The notes: generated by a model from the letters alone, not told the origin. A DNA stretch of 64,000 nt from Halorubrum sp. CBA1229 (GCF_003721435.2 NZ_CP054585.1:620001-684000), one strand, 5' to 3'. Shown: positions 1 through 8,291, counted from the stretch's first letter. Numbers and translations: made by a program.

Positions 1-1
1 G

Positions 2-271
2 CTCTTCCTCGTCATGTGGGCGGCGGTCTCGGACGGGTCGCGCACGGGACGCGGGAGCGGGCCGAGCCTCGAACTCCCCGCAGACGTCGCCGCGCGGATC
101 GAGGACGGCGCGGAGCTCGGCCCCGTAATGGACGACCTCCTCGACACGACGGGAGTCGCGAGGCGCGGGGGCGCCGCGGGGGCGCTCACGGCCGGTCGCG
201 TCGACCGCGCCGACGCGCTGTCGACGGCGGTCGCCGGGGCGCTCGGGCCGTTCGTCTCCGGACTGTACTGA
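2..271 (+). CDS. DUF84 family inosine/xanthosine triphosphatase, C-terminal part
   Basis: This is the 3' end of a gene cut by the window edge; 89 residues are visible, open from base 2. The pieces WAAVSDG, GSGPSLELP and the tail with GALTAGRVDRADAL fit the C-terminal half of DUF84 (YjjX-like) proteins. By family knowledge these hydrolyse non-canonical purine triphosphates such as ITP and XTP and so keep them out of nucleic acids. The nucleotide-binding N-terminus lies outside the window, so the catalytic residues cannot be checked. No partner gene is visible on this side, and the next gene has its own promoter. Confidence 0.75.
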   Translation, partial: LFLVMWAAVSDGSRTGRGSGPSLELPADVAARIEDGAELGPVMDDLLDTTGVARRGGAAGALTAGRVDRADALSTAVAGALGPFVSGLY

Positions 272-411
272 GCCGGAGGGCGTCGGGCGGGCTCGGGGCG
301 CCTCGCGGTTCGGTCATCGTACCGAAAGCGGGGACTGGGCCGGTATTCGGCGGGGCGCTCGTCGGCGAAAATCGCCCGACTGCGGCGTGTTAATCTGGTC
401 TACCAACCCGC

Positions 412-417
412 TTATGC
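412..417 (+). promoter_or_regulatory. TATA-like box of the DUF7123-type gene
   Basis: TTATGC is centred about 26 bases before the ATG at 440. This spacing fits a haloarchaeal promoter for a leaderless or nearly leaderless mRNA. Confidence 0.45.
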
Positions 418-439
418 ACGGACACCGCCTGTATCGGGT

Positions 440-694
440 ATGAGCACAGTCCAACCCGACGCGGTCGCTGCCGAGCCCGCCGGCCTCTCCGGGAAACAGG
501 CGCGGATCCTGGGGTACCTGCGCGAGAACGCCGGCGACCGGACGTACTTCAAATCGCGACTGATCGCCGACGACCTCGGACTCTCCGCGAAGGAGGTCGG
601 CGCGAACATGGGCGCCGTCGCCGACGCGGCCGTCGACATCGACGTCGAAAAGTGGGGGTACTCCTCCGGAACGACGTGGATGGTCACGGAGTGA
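440..694 (+). CDS. small winged-helix protein, DUF7123 type
   Basis: An 84-residue protein with no membrane segment. Residues 18-84 read as a compact winged helix: SGKQARILGYLRENAG, then KSRLIADDLGLSAKEVGANM as the recognition helix-turn-helix, and a C-terminal beta wing ending in GTTWMVTE. It matches the haloarchaeal family I recall as DUF7123. The fold suggests DNA binding, but no target or partner is visible and the role is unknown. The ATG start is supported by the TATA-like box 26 bases upstream. It is a single gene between two unrelated neighbours. Confidence 0.7.
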   Translation: MSTVQPDAVAAEPAGLSGKQARILGYLRENAGDRTYFKSRLIADDLGLSAKEVGANMGAVADAAVDIDVEKWGYSSGTTWMVTE

Positions 695-726
695 GTCGAG
701 ACGACGCGTAGGGGCGGCGTCGCCGA

Positions 727-1344
727 CTACGGGTCGTACGCGACGAGGTCGGCCGCGTCGTCCGCGAAGGCGACGGCGTCGGCGTCGAACGAGTCGGCGT
801 ACCGGACCACGAGCGTGAGCAGCCGCTCCGGCTCGGTCAGCGCGTAGCCGTCGGTCCGGTCGAGCAGTCCGGCGTCGTCGAGCGCGGCGGCCGCGGCGCT
901 GATCGTCGGCCGCGAGACGTCCAGCGCGGCCGCGAGCTCCGCGCCCGTCGCGTCCGGGTCGCGAAGCAGCGCGAGGACCATGCCGCGGGGGGTGTCGCGG
1001 CGGAGGTAGCCGAGCGCGCGCTTGTCGAGGTCGTCGAACCGGTCAGCCGGGAAGTACCGGCGGTAGTCGGCGTCCTTCGTCGACTCGATCTCGCCGGCCT
1101 CCGCTAACTTCCGGAGGTGGTACTGCGCCTCGCCAGTCCCGAGCCGGAGGTCGTCGCGGAGCTTCGAGAAGTGGGCGCCGGGGGTCGTCGGCACGTACCC
1201 GCGGATCGCCTCGCGGGTCTCGTTGGCGTCTTCCCCGCCGCTTCCGTCGTCCGCGCTCGCGGTCCCGACGAACGGCGCGGCCGCTCCGATGGCGGCGAAC
1301 CGCCGGAGCGTCTCCCGCTTTCGTCCGTCGAACCCCTCAGTCAC
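727..1344 (-). CDS. double winged-helix regulator with N-terminal signal-like segment
   Basis: About 205 residues from a GTG start (VTEGFDGRKRETL); the open frame runs further upstream without matching anything. Residues 13-30 (LRRFAAIGAAAPFVGTASA) look like a signal peptide or short membrane anchor, followed by an acidic spacer. A first winged helix lies at about 50-100 (HFSKLRDDLRLGTGEAQYHLRKL) and a second at about 120-175 (RGMVLALLRDPDATGAELAAALDVSRPTIS), both of ArsR/MarR type. Haloarchaea have many such regulators, but a secretion-like N-terminus on a DNA-binding protein is odd: it may be a membrane-tethered regulator, or translation may start later. No ligand site is visible. Confidence 0.65.
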   Translation of the reverse strand: MTEGFDGRKRETLRRFAAIGAAAPFVGTASADDGSGGEDANETREAIRGYVPTTPGAHFSKLRDDLRLGTGEAQYHLRKLAEAGEIESTKDADYRRYFPADRFDDLDKRALGYLRRDTPRGMVLALLRDPDATGAELAAALDVSRPTISAAAAALDDAGLLDRTDGYALTEPERLLTLVVRYADSFDADAVAFADDAADLVAYDP

Positions 1345-1471
1345 GCGAAGGAATAGTCGGTGCCGCGACAAAAACACTTCGCTCGGGGCAGCGTCGGAAT
1401 ATCCGGTCGTTCGGGCGGCGATACGGGAAGATACGTATCGCGAGCGGCGGCGGTATCGGCGTCGCGGCCGA

Positions 1472-2608
1472 TCAGGTCTCTCGCTCGACCTCTTCGTCGA
1501 CCGGCTCCTCGTCCATCTCCTGGATGACCTCGTCCGCGGACTTGATGTCCGCGCCGGCGCCCCCGGCCTTGACCGCCTCGGCCTCCTTCTCCAACTCCTC
1601 GACGTCCATCTCAGCGGACTCCTCGATCTGGCCGAGGATCTCGTCGATGTCGTCAAGACCGAGCATCTTGCGGGTGTCGTCGTCGAACTCCTGTCCCTCC
1701 AACCCCTCCATCTGCTGGACGTCGGAGCCGGACAGCGCCTTGCCGTAGCGGCCGACGAGGCTGGTGAGTTCCTGCGGGAGGACGAACGTGGTGGACTCGC
1801 CTTTGCCGATCGCTTCGAGCGTCTCCATCCCGCGCTCGATGATGGCGCGCTCGCCCATCGACTCGGCGGAGCGCGCGCGCAGCACCGTCGAGATCGCGTC
1901 CCCCTGCGCCTCGAGGATCTGGCTCTGTTTCTCCCCCTGCGCGCGGATGATGTTCGACTGCTTGTCCCCCTCCGCCTGCTCGACCGCGGAGCGGCGTTCC
2001 CCCTGCGCCTCGAGGATCATCGCGCGGCGGCGACGCTCGGCGGAGGTCTGTTGCTCCATCGCCTGCTGGACGTCCTTCGAGGGGTTGACCTCGCGGACCT
2101 CGACGCTCTCGACGCGGATCCCCCACTCGTCCGTCGGCTCGTCCAGCTCCTTCCGGATCTTCGCGTTGATCTCCTGGCGCTTGTTGAGCGTGTCGTCGAG
2201 CTCCATGTCGCCGAGGACGGCGCGAAGGGTGGTCTGCGCGAGGTTCGAGACGGCCTTCTTGTAGTCGTCCACCTCGAGGAACGCCTTCTTGGCGTCCATC
2301 ACCTTGATGTAGACGACCGCGTCCGCCGTCACCGGCGAGTTGTCCCGCGTGATCGCCTCCTGACGGGGGACGTCGAGCGTCTGCGTCCGCATGTCGAACG
2401 CGTACGTCCGGGAAACGAACGGCGGAATGAGGTTGATACCCGGTTCCAGCAGCTTTCGGTACTCGCCGAACACCGTGAGCGTCTTCTTCTCGTAGGCGTC
2501 GACGATCTCGAACGACTGCCAGAGCGTGACGACCACGAGCAACAGGAAGAGCAGCCCGACGCTCACCAGGCCGAAGCCGAGACCGAACTGGAGGGAAATC
2601 GGATCCAT
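1472..2608 (-). CDS. SPFH/band 7 (stomatin-like) membrane protein
   Basis: 378 residues. Residues 8-30 form one N-terminal membrane helix (GLVSVGLLFLLLVVVTLW). The SPFH/band 7 domain follows at about 35-200, with the typical GINLIPPFVSRTYAFDMRTQTLDVP and DAVVYIKVMD. Residues 190-260 form a charged helix with repeated AQGE and EQAEGDKQS units, a likely coiled coil for oligomerisation. The last 80 residues are acidic. By family knowledge such proteins form ring or cage assemblies in membrane microdomains and scaffold proteases or transporters. Bacterial homologues often sit beside nfeD, but no nfeD is seen here. The gene stands alone with its own promoter. Confidence 0.9.
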   Translation of the reverse strand: MDPISLQFGLGFGLVSVGLLFLLLVVVTLWQSFEIVDAYEKKTLTVFGEYRKLLEPGINLIPPFVSRTYAFDMRTQTLDVPRQEAITRDNSPVTADAVVYIKVMDAKKAFLEVDDYKKAVSNLAQTTLRAVLGDMELDDTLNKRQEINAKIRKELDEPTDEWGIRVESVEVREVNPSKDVQQAMEQQTSAERRRRAMILEAQGERRSAVEQAEGDKQSNIIRAQGEKQSQILEAQGDAISTVLRARSAESMGERAIIERGMETLEAIGKGESTTFVLPQELTSLVGRYGKALSGSDVQQMEGLEGQEFDDDTRKMLGLDDIDEILGQIEESAEMDVEELEKEAEAVKAGGAGADIKSADEVIQEMDEEPVDEEVERET

Positions 2609-2631
2609 GCCCCGAGGTTAGGCCATCCCGT

Positions 2632-2639
2632 TCTTAATA
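2632..2639 (-). promoter_or_regulatory. TATA-like box of the SPFH gene
   Basis: On the minus strand the sequence reads TATTAAGA, centred about 28 bases before the ATG at 2608. This is the normal spacing for a leaderless haloarchaeal transcript. Confidence 0.5.
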
Positions 2640-2699
2640 CTTCGCCCGAGCGAGCGTTCGTTCCACCGATTTCGGCGGGCGACGGCGAGCGGCCGCGGG

Positions 2700-2791
2700 C
2701 GGCGACGTCGTCCGTCACCCGGCGGCGACGTCGTCCGTCACCCGGCGGCGATGTCGTCCATCACCCGGCGGCGACGTCGTCCGTCACTCGG
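2700..2791. repeat. 23-bp tandem repeat, four units, overlapping a stop codon
   Basis: Four head-to-tail units of 23 bp (CGGCGACGTCGTCCGTCACC plus CGG) lie at 2700-2722, 2723-2745, 2746-2768 and 2769-2791. Units 1 and 2 are identical; unit 3 has two changes and unit 4 has one. The fourth unit contains the stop codon of the minus-strand gene that ends at 2784, so the array looks like a local amplification of that gene's 3' end. The period is not a multiple of three and the array is not translated. Confidence 0.85.
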
Positions 2792-3224
2792 CGGCGCCCT
2801 CGAACCGCTCCGCGACGGCGTTGAGCGTCGCCCGGACCTGTCGCTCGTTGAAGCGGCGGACGACCGGCTCGCCGAGAGCGGTGAGGGCATTCTCCGGGAG
2901 GTCGTACTCCGCCGCGTACGTCAGTCTCGTCCCCCCGTCCACGGGCTCGAACGTCAGGTCGATCGTCCCGGTCAACCGGCCGCGGAGCTCGAAGGTCATC
3001 CGCTCGGTCGGCTCGTGGACGGTCTGGACGATCTCCCCGTCGACGCCGAGGCCCGCCATCCGGTAGGTGTACGCCAGCCGCTTCCCGCCGTTCGGGAGCC
3101 GCTCGACGTCTCTCACGTCCTCGAGGCGGGGCGTGACGGCGGCGTGGTTGCGCGGGTCGTCGAGGAAGGCGAAGACCGATTCCACGTCCGCGTCGATCTG
3201 GGCGGAGTCGCGTGCGGTAAACAT
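2784..3224 (-). CDS. SRPBCC-family (CoxG/polyketide cyclase-like) protein
   Basis: 146 residues with the START/SRPBCC pattern: an opening strand (ARDSAQIDADVESVFAFLDD), central strands that alternate hydrophobic and polar residues (GGKRLAYTYRMAGLGVDGEI, RLTGTIDLTFEPVDGGTRLTY) and a long C-terminal helix (VRRFNERQVRATLNAVAERF). The fold makes a hydrophobic pocket for a small ligand or membrane component. The family includes CoxG-like proteins, but the ligand is unknown here. It starts 16 bases after the stop of the Bat-type regulator on the same strand, so the two may share a transcript. A 23-bp repeat array starts within its last codons. Confidence 0.8.
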   Translation of the reverse strand: MFTARDSAQIDADVESVFAFLDDPRNHAAVTPRLEDVRDVERLPNGGKRLAYTYRMAGLGVDGEIVQTVHEPTERMTFELRGRLTGTIDLTFEPVDGGTRLTYAAEYDLPENALTALGEPVVRRFNERQVRATLNAVAERFEGAAE

Positions 3225-3240
3225 TAGGCGGGACGACGAC

Positions 3241-5244
3241 TCAGTTTCGCGACCGCGGGTCGACGTACGCCTCCACGAGCTTGCGCTCGGCCGCCCGGAG
3301 GTGCTGGTGGAACGTCTGTCGGGTGATCCCCATCCGCTCGGCGATCTCCGAGCCGTCGACCGGGCGGGGCCACTCGAAGTAGCCGTTCAGCTCGGCCGTC
3401 TTCAGGGCCGACCGCTGGCGGTCGGTGAGCCGGTCGTCCACGGCCGCCGCGAACTCCGTCAGGCTCCGATCCCGGCTCTCGCGCTCGACGCGGGAGCGGA
3501 GCTCGACGCCGTCGTACTCCGCGCGGAACACGTCGAGCATCCCGCGCACGTCCTGCTCGGGCGGCGCCTCGATGGTCAGGCTCGCGCTCGACGCGTCCGC
3601 CGTGGCCTCGACGACGACGCCGCCGTACTCCGCGAGCCGCGTCAGCGGCGGCGACTCGGTGGCGGTCACGGCGATGGTGACGTCGTCGTCCGTCTCGGAG
3701 ACCAGCCGGACCGACTCGACGAACGGCAGCGCCTCGACGGCGCTCACGTCCTCGGTCGGGTCCGTCACCCTGAGATACAGCTCGCAGGCGTCGTCGTCGA
3801 GGCGCGTGGTCCCGAGGTGCTCGATCGGGCCGTCGAGCGCGTCGGCGACCCGCGAGAGCGAGAACGAGCGGTCCCGGATCGCGACCTGCAGTTCCACGAC
3901 GCGGTCGGTCGTGAGGATGCGCGTCGTCTCCACCGAGTGCATCCCGTTGGCGATCATCTTCCCCACCGACTCGCAGACCTTCCGCTCGCGGCGGTCGAGG
4001 GCGTTCCCCTCGCTGCTGTAGATGCCCAGCAGGCCGTACCGCCGGTGGCCGTAGGTGATCGGAACGACGAGGAACCGCGGGGCGCCGACCGCGCTCGGAG
4101 AGAGCGGTCCGCCGGGGGCGCTCCCGGCTGAGCACCCCTGGATCTCCTCGGTCTCGATCGCCTGACCGATCTCGCGCGGCGTCTCGTCGAGGGAGAACGA
4201 CGCGTCCGCCTCGACCGAGACCCCGCTCGCCGCGGTCACGTCCAGCCGCCCCGTCGCCGACGAGACCTCGGCGATCCAGCCGCCCTTGTACCCCGGCTCG
4301 TCGGCGATCTCCTCGCAGACGCGCTCGGCGATGGTCTCCCGGTCCCGGCTCTCGACGAGGATCCGGCTGATCTCGCTGAGCAGTCCGTTCACCCGACCGA
4401 GGACCCGGTCAAGTGCCCGTCGCTCCGTCGCGAGTTTCTCCGCGCGCTCCTCGGCGAGCTGCTCCGCGCGCTTGCGGTCGGTGACGTCGTTCTGGAACCC
4501 GACGTAGTGGGCCACGTCGCCGTCGGTGTCGTACACCGGGGCGACCGTCAGCTCGTTCCAGAAGGGCGTCCCGTCCCGTCGGTAGTTCCGGATCTCGACG
4601 GTGATCTGCTCCTCCTCCGAGATCGCCGTCGAGAGCCGTTCGACCGTCTCGGGATCCGTCCCGGGCCCCTGCAGGAAACGGGGATTCCGGCCGAGGGCCT
4701 CCTCGACCGGGTACCCGGTGTGCTCTTCCCACGCGTCGTTGACGTACACGAGGGGCAGATCGGGCAGCTCCGGATCGCTGAGACTGACGCCGACGGGCGC
4801 CTCGCTCACGGCGCGACTGACCTCCTCGGCCGTGGGCTCGTGCCCAGAGATGTCCTGCTTTGCACCCGGTGCGCCCTCCGCGGAACAGACCGTCGAGACG
4901 TCTGTCACCAGCCGGTCGATCGACGCGGAGCCGTTCTTGTGGAGGAACTCGTCGACGCCGCTCTCGAAGGCGGCCTCCAGAACGTCCTCGTCCTCGACCG
5001 CGGAGAACATCACGACCGGAACCTGTGCGTCGGACTCCTCGATCGCCTCCGCCAGCGCGAGGCCGTCGTCCCCCGGCAGAGAGTACTCGCTCACGATGCA
5101 GTCGTACTCGCCAGTGGTCACCTTCGCGACGGCGGACGTGGCGCTGTTGACCGTCGTCACGTCGAACCCGGCGGCGCCGAGCGCCGACGTGATGCGATCG
5201 CTCCCCTCCTCCGGATGGACCAACAGGGCCCGGGAACCCGGCAT
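3241..5244 (-). CDS. bat: Bat-type regulator: receiver-like, LOV-like PAS, GAF and HTH_10
   Basis: 667 residues from the ATG at 5244, which has a TATA box 27 bases upstream; the open frame beyond it is spurious. Residues 4-115 are a receiver-like domain in which the phospho-accepting Asp is replaced by E53 (VSEYSLPG). Residues 145-265 are a LOV-like PAS domain (GRNPRFLQG, NYRRDGTPFWNELTVAP, GFQNDVT) with Pro188 where the photoactive Cys would be. A GAF domain lies at about 320-475. A Bat-type middle domain and the C-terminal HTH_10 (about 610-667, SEIAERMGITRQTFHQHL) follow. Bat proteins activate bacterioopsin and retinal genes in response to light or low oxygen. It is divergent from a brp-like gene, which supports that role, although no opsin gene is in the window. 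Confidence 0.85.
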   Translation of the reverse strand: MPGSRALLVHPEEGSDRITSALGAAGFDVTTVNSATSAVAKVTTGEYDCIVSEYSLPGDDGLALAEAIEESDAQVPVVMFSAVEDEDVLEAAFESGVDEFLHKNGSASIDRLVTDVSTVCSAEGAPGAKQDISGHEPTAEEVSRAVSEAPVGVSLSDPELPDLPLVYVNDAWEEHTGYPVEEALGRNPRFLQGPGTDPETVERLSTAISEEEQITVEIRNYRRDGTPFWNELTVAPVYDTDGDVAHYVGFQNDVTDRKRAEQLAEERAEKLATERRALDRVLGRVNGLLSEISRILVESRDRETIAERVCEEIADEPGYKGGWIAEVSSATGRLDVTAASGVSVEADASFSLDETPREIGQAIETEEIQGCSAGSAPGGPLSPSAVGAPRFLVVPITYGHRRYGLLGIYSSEGNALDRRERKVCESVGKMIANGMHSVETTRILTTDRVVELQVAIRDRSFSLSRVADALDGPIEHLGTTRLDDDACELYLRVTDPTEDVSAVEALPFVESVRLVSETDDDVTIAVTATESPPLTRLAEYGGVVVEATADASSASLTIEAPPEQDVRGMLDVFRAEYDGVELRSRVERESRDRSLTEFAAAVDDRLTDRQRSALKTAELNGYFEWPRPVDGSEIAERMGITRQTFHQHLRAAERKLVEAYVDPRSRN

Positions 5245-5268
5245 GGCACTCCCTTGGTCGTCCGACGG

Positions 5269-5274
5269 ATTAAG
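5269..5274 (-). promoter_or_regulatory. TATA-like box of the bat-like gene
   Basis: The minus strand reads CTTAAT, centred 27 bases before the ATG at 5244. This spacing decides the start codon in favour of 5244 over the longer open frame. Confidence 0.5.
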
Positions 5275-5365
5275 CGTTGATACCGACGAACCCCCGTGGG
5301 AGGATCCGTGAAAATCGACATAGTATGGGTGAGCACACAACGACCAGGCGCCCGTACGGTCACCC

Positions 5366-6409
5366 ATGTCGACGGGATCCGTGAGCCACGCCGGTGGTCG
5401 TCGTCTCGAACGACCCGAGCGAATCGCCGTGAACGCCTCGCGCGCGGCGCTGCTGCTTCTCACCGTCGCGTTCGCCGGGCTGTACGCAACCGGAACGGAG
5501 CTGTCCCTGCGGACGCAGATGCTCGCGTACCTCGTCGGGATGGTCGCGCTGAACCTCCCGCACGGCGGCTACGAGCACTTCTCGAATCTCAGGCGGCGCG
5601 GGCTCCCCTTCGGCGCGCGCTACGTCGGGCTCTACCTCGCGTTCGTCGTCGGCTTCGTGGGGCTGTTCGTCGTCGCCCCGCTGCCGGCGCTCGCGCTCGC
5701 GTTCGGCACGGCGGTCGCGAAGGGGGGACACGGCGACCTCCACGTGATGGACGCGCTCGTCGGCACCGACCACCTCGTCTCCCGGCCGCAGCGCGCGCTC
5801 GCCTCGCTCGTCCGCGGCGGCGCCGTGATGATCGTCCCGGCGGTCGCGTGGACGGAGACGTTCTACGGGTTCACCGGCTACATGCTGAACGTGTTCGACG
5901 GGCAGCTCGTCGGCCCGGCGGCGAGCTCGCCGGAGGCGGTCACGACGGCGCTCGGCGCGATATACGGCCTCGGCGTCCTCCTCCACCTCGGCGGGGGGCT
6001 CGCGACGGGCGGCGGCGTCACGCGGTCGTGGCTGCTCGACGCCGCCGAGACGCTCCTGCTGGTCGCCTACTTCGTCTTCGTGCCCGTCGTGGTCGCCATC
6101 GGGCTGTACTTCCCGCTGTGGTACTCGCTGCGGCAGTCCGCGCGGAGCATGGTCGTCGAGGAGGCGCGACCGAGCCGGACCGAGGGCGTCTCCGTCGTGA
6201 TGGCGTGGGGCGTGCTCGTCGTCGGCGCGCTGGTGACCGCGCTCGTCGCGACCTCGCTGTGGATGGTCGCCCCGAACCCGCTCGCGGGCGCCTCGCTGCT
6301 GCCGGGGGCGGTCGCGTTCTACACTATCTTCGTCTGCGTCATCGCGCTCCCGCACGTCGTCGTCGGCGAGTGGCTCGACTTCGGGCGGGGGATCTGGTAC
6401 GTCCCCTGA
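5366..6409 (+). CDS. brp: Brp/Blh-family beta-carotene 15,15'-dioxygenase
   Basis: 347 residues with about 8-9 hydrophobic helices and no signal peptide. Short His-containing motifs sit in the helices: LPHGGYEHF (about 64-72), KGGHGDLHVMD (about 120-130), LLHLGGGL (about 209-216) and LPHVVVGEWLD near the C-terminus. These are the expected iron ligands of Brp/Blh membrane dioxygenases, which split beta-carotene into two retinal molecules for rhodopsins. The divergent neighbour is a Bat-type regulator, the usual partner in the bacterioopsin regulon. The 121-bp gap between them holds the bat TATA box; I could not find a clear copy of the known bop upstream activator sequence. Confidence 0.88.
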   Translation: MSTGSVSHAGGRRLERPERIAVNASRAALLLLTVAFAGLYATGTELSLRTQMLAYLVGMVALNLPHGGYEHFSNLRRRGLPFGARYVGLYLAFVVGFVGLFVVAPLPALALAFGTAVAKGGHGDLHVMDALVGTDHLVSRPQRALASLVRGGAVMIVPAVAWTETFYGFTGYMLNVFDGQLVGPAASSPEAVTTALGAIYGLGVLLHLGGGLATGGGVTRSWLLDAAETLLLVAYFVFVPVVVAIGLYFPLWYSLRQSARSMVVEEARPSRTEGVSVVMAWGVLVVGALVTALVATSLWMVAPNPLAGASLLPGAVAFYTIFVCVIALPHVVVGEWLDFGRGIWYVP

Positions 6410-6488
6410 GGCCGCGACCCCGCCTCGCCGCGGTCCGATCGCTCGTCGGATAACAAACCCTAAAACCCGCCTCGTCGACCGATCCGGT

Positions 6489-7241
6489 ATGCGTTTCCGG
6501 TTCGTCGGACAGCTCGGGCTCGCAGACGCCGTGACGGTGACGAACGCGGGCGTCGGCTTCCTCGCCGTCGTCGCCGCGGCCGTCGACCTCGAGCTCGCCG
6601 CCCGACTGGTGCTGCTCGCCGCCGTCGCCGACGGGCTCGACGGCGTGGTCGCCCGGCATCGCGGCTCGACGGAGGCCGGGCCCTACCTCGACTCGCTGGC
6701 CGACGTGGCCTCCTTCGGCGTCGCGCCCGCGACGCTCGTCGCGGTCGTCGTCCTCGACGCGGCGTCGTTCGCGACCGATCCCCTCCTCGTCGCCGGCGGG
6801 GTCGGCGCCGGCGCCCTGTTCGTCGCGACGGCGGTCGCCCGGCTCGGCCTCTACACGGCGTACGACAGCGGCGCCCGCGAGACCGTCGGCGTGCCGACCA
6901 CGCTGGCGGCGACGATCCTCGCGGCCGCGGTGATCGCCGGCTACACCGACCCCGCCCTCCTCGCGGCGGCGACCGCTGCGTTCGCGGTGCTCATGGGGAC
7001 GACGATCACGTACCCGGATCTCCACGCGCAGGACGCGCTCGTGATGGGCGTCGTGCAGGCCGCCGTCATCCTCACGCCGGCCGGGCACATGGCCACCGCC
7101 GCCCTCCCGGCGTGGATCGGCGAGGGATTCGCGTTCGCGCTCCTCTTCTTGGCGTGCGGCTACCTCCTCCTCGGCCCGCGGTTCTACTGGGGCGACGGGA
7201 TCCGGTCGCCGCCCGACGACGCGGACGAACGCGGAGTCTAA
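6489..7241 (+). CDS. pssA: CDP-alcohol phosphatidyltransferase, likely archaetidylserine synthase
   Basis: 250 residues with about six to eight membrane helices. The CDP-alcohol phosphotransferase signature is complete: DGLDGVVAR at about 49-57, then GPYLDSLAD at about 65-73, giving the D-x2-DG-x2-AR-x8-G-x3-D-x3-D pattern that binds metal and CDP-lipid. In haloarchaea this form is annotated as archaetidylserine synthase, which joins serine to CDP-archaeol. The product feeds archaetidylethanolamine synthesis and the archaeosortase (ArtA) lipid attachment route. No archaeosortase gene is in the window. A TAAAAC box 27 bases before the ATG supports this start. A phosphatidylglycerol-phosphate synthase is the main alternative. 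Confidence 0.8.
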   Translation: MRFRFVGQLGLADAVTVTNAGVGFLAVVAAAVDLELAARLVLLAAVADGLDGVVARHRGSTEAGPYLDSLADVASFGVAPATLVAVVVLDAASFATDPLLVAGGVGAGALFVATAVARLGLYTAYDSGARETVGVPTTLAATILAAAVIAGYTDPALLAAATAAFAVLMGTTITYPDLHAQDALVMGVVQAAVILTPAGHMATAALPAWIGEGFAFALLFLACGYLLLGPRFYWGDGIRSPPDDADERGV

Positions 7242-7373
7242 CTCTCGGCGACGCGAGAGAACGCGATGTTCGAGTACCGACAACGCGAGAGAACGCGACG
7301 AGCCGGCGGCTCGGGGAGCGGGTCGAGAACGGAATAAAAAGCGAGTCGCCGAAGGCGCCTCCGACGGAGCCGT

Positions 7374-8105
7374 TTACAACAGGTCGTCGAAGTCCTTGTG
7401 GCGGGTGATGTCGACGCCGTCCTCGGTGACGACGGCGACGTTGATCCCGTTGCCGGACGCGAGGTCGCGCTCGACGGCGGACTGGATCGCCTTGGCGGCG
7501 ATGGTCTTCGCCTCGTCGACGGTGACCTCGTCGTGGTACTCCTGTTCGAGCACGCCGAGGGCGTACTGGGAGCCGGAGCCCGTGACGGTGTACTCCTCCT
7601 CGGTGGTGCCGCCGAGGGCGTCGATGGAGTAGATGTGTGCGCCGTCGTCGTCGACGCCGCCGAGGATCGGCTGGACGATGAAGAACGCGCCCGTCCGGAG
7701 CAGGTTCCCGGTGAGCGTCGACAGCGCCTCCATGGACATGTCCTGGCCGCGGCGGGTCTCGTAGAGGCTCGTCTCGGCCTTGAGCGTGGAGATGAGGTTC
7801 TGCGCGGCGGAGACGGAGCCGGCGATGGTCAGGGCGCCGCGGGGGTGGATCTCCTCGACCTTCTGGACGTCCTTCGAGGAGACCATGCCGCCGAGGGAGG
7901 CGCGCATGTCGGTGGCCATCACGACGCCGTCCGCGGTGCGGATGCCGACGGTCGTCGTCCCGGTCTTCATCTCGCCCTCGCCGTCGGCCTGCGCCGCGCG
8001 GCGCTCGCTGTGTTCGAACTCGCCGAGCTCGGGACCGAAGACGGGCTGGTCGCGGCCCAACTCGTCAGCCGGTCCCTCGGAGAGGTCGCCAGTCGGTGTT
8101 CGCAT
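7374..8105 (-). CDS. psmB: proteasome beta subunit
   Basis: 243 residues. The propeptide (1-49) ends in MKTG, so self-cleavage between G49 and T50 would free the catalytic threonine of the sequence TTTVGIRTADGVV. The catalytic Lys and surrounding motifs (TDMRAS, DALGGTTEEEYTVTGSGSQYALGVLE) are present. It forms the inner rings of the 20S proteasome with PsmA, which is not in this window. I chose the ATG at 8105: it gives the propeptide length known from Haloferax PsmB, and TTTATC stands 28 bases upstream on the same strand. The longer frame starting at 8141 has no support. Confidence 0.97.
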   Translation of the reverse strand: MRTPTGDLSEGPADELGRDQPVFGPELGEFEHSERRAAQADGEGEMKTGTTTVGIRTADGVVMATDMRASLGGMVSSKDVQKVEEIHPRGALTIAGSVSAAQNLISTLKAETSLYETRRGQDMSMEALSTLTGNLLRTGAFFIVQPILGGVDDDGAHIYSIDALGGTTEEEYTVTGSGSQYALGVLEQEYHDEVTVDEAKTIAAKAIQSAVERDLASGNGINVAVVTEDGVDITRHKDFDDLL

Positions 8106-8130
8106 TACGACTCCGTTGGCTCGGCGCGCT

Positions 8131-8136
8131 GATAAA
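8131..8136 (-). promoter_or_regulatory. TATA box of psmB
   Basis: TTTATC on the minus strand is centred 28 bases before the psmB ATG at 8105, consistent with a leaderless transcript. Confidence 0.55.
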
Positions 8137-8291
8137 GGCAACCCTTCGCGGACCGCCCGCCGGTTCCGACGGGCCTATTCGTCCCGGACGGTCGCGGCCC
8201 GCGCGTCGCCGTCGCGTCGGTCGATCGTCTCGCCGTCGATATCGCTGTCGCTCGGCGGTGTGGACGAACGGTCCGGGTCGAAAACGGTCGC

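Noticed and set aside
1223-2824. Open frame of 533 codons on the plus strand
   Set aside because: Opposite the SPFH gene, with Leu/Arg-rich shadow composition.
3241-5463. Longer start for the bat-like gene at 5463
   Set aside because: The extra N-terminus would overlap the divergent brp-like gene and has no domain; a TATA box sits 27 bases before the ATG at 5244.
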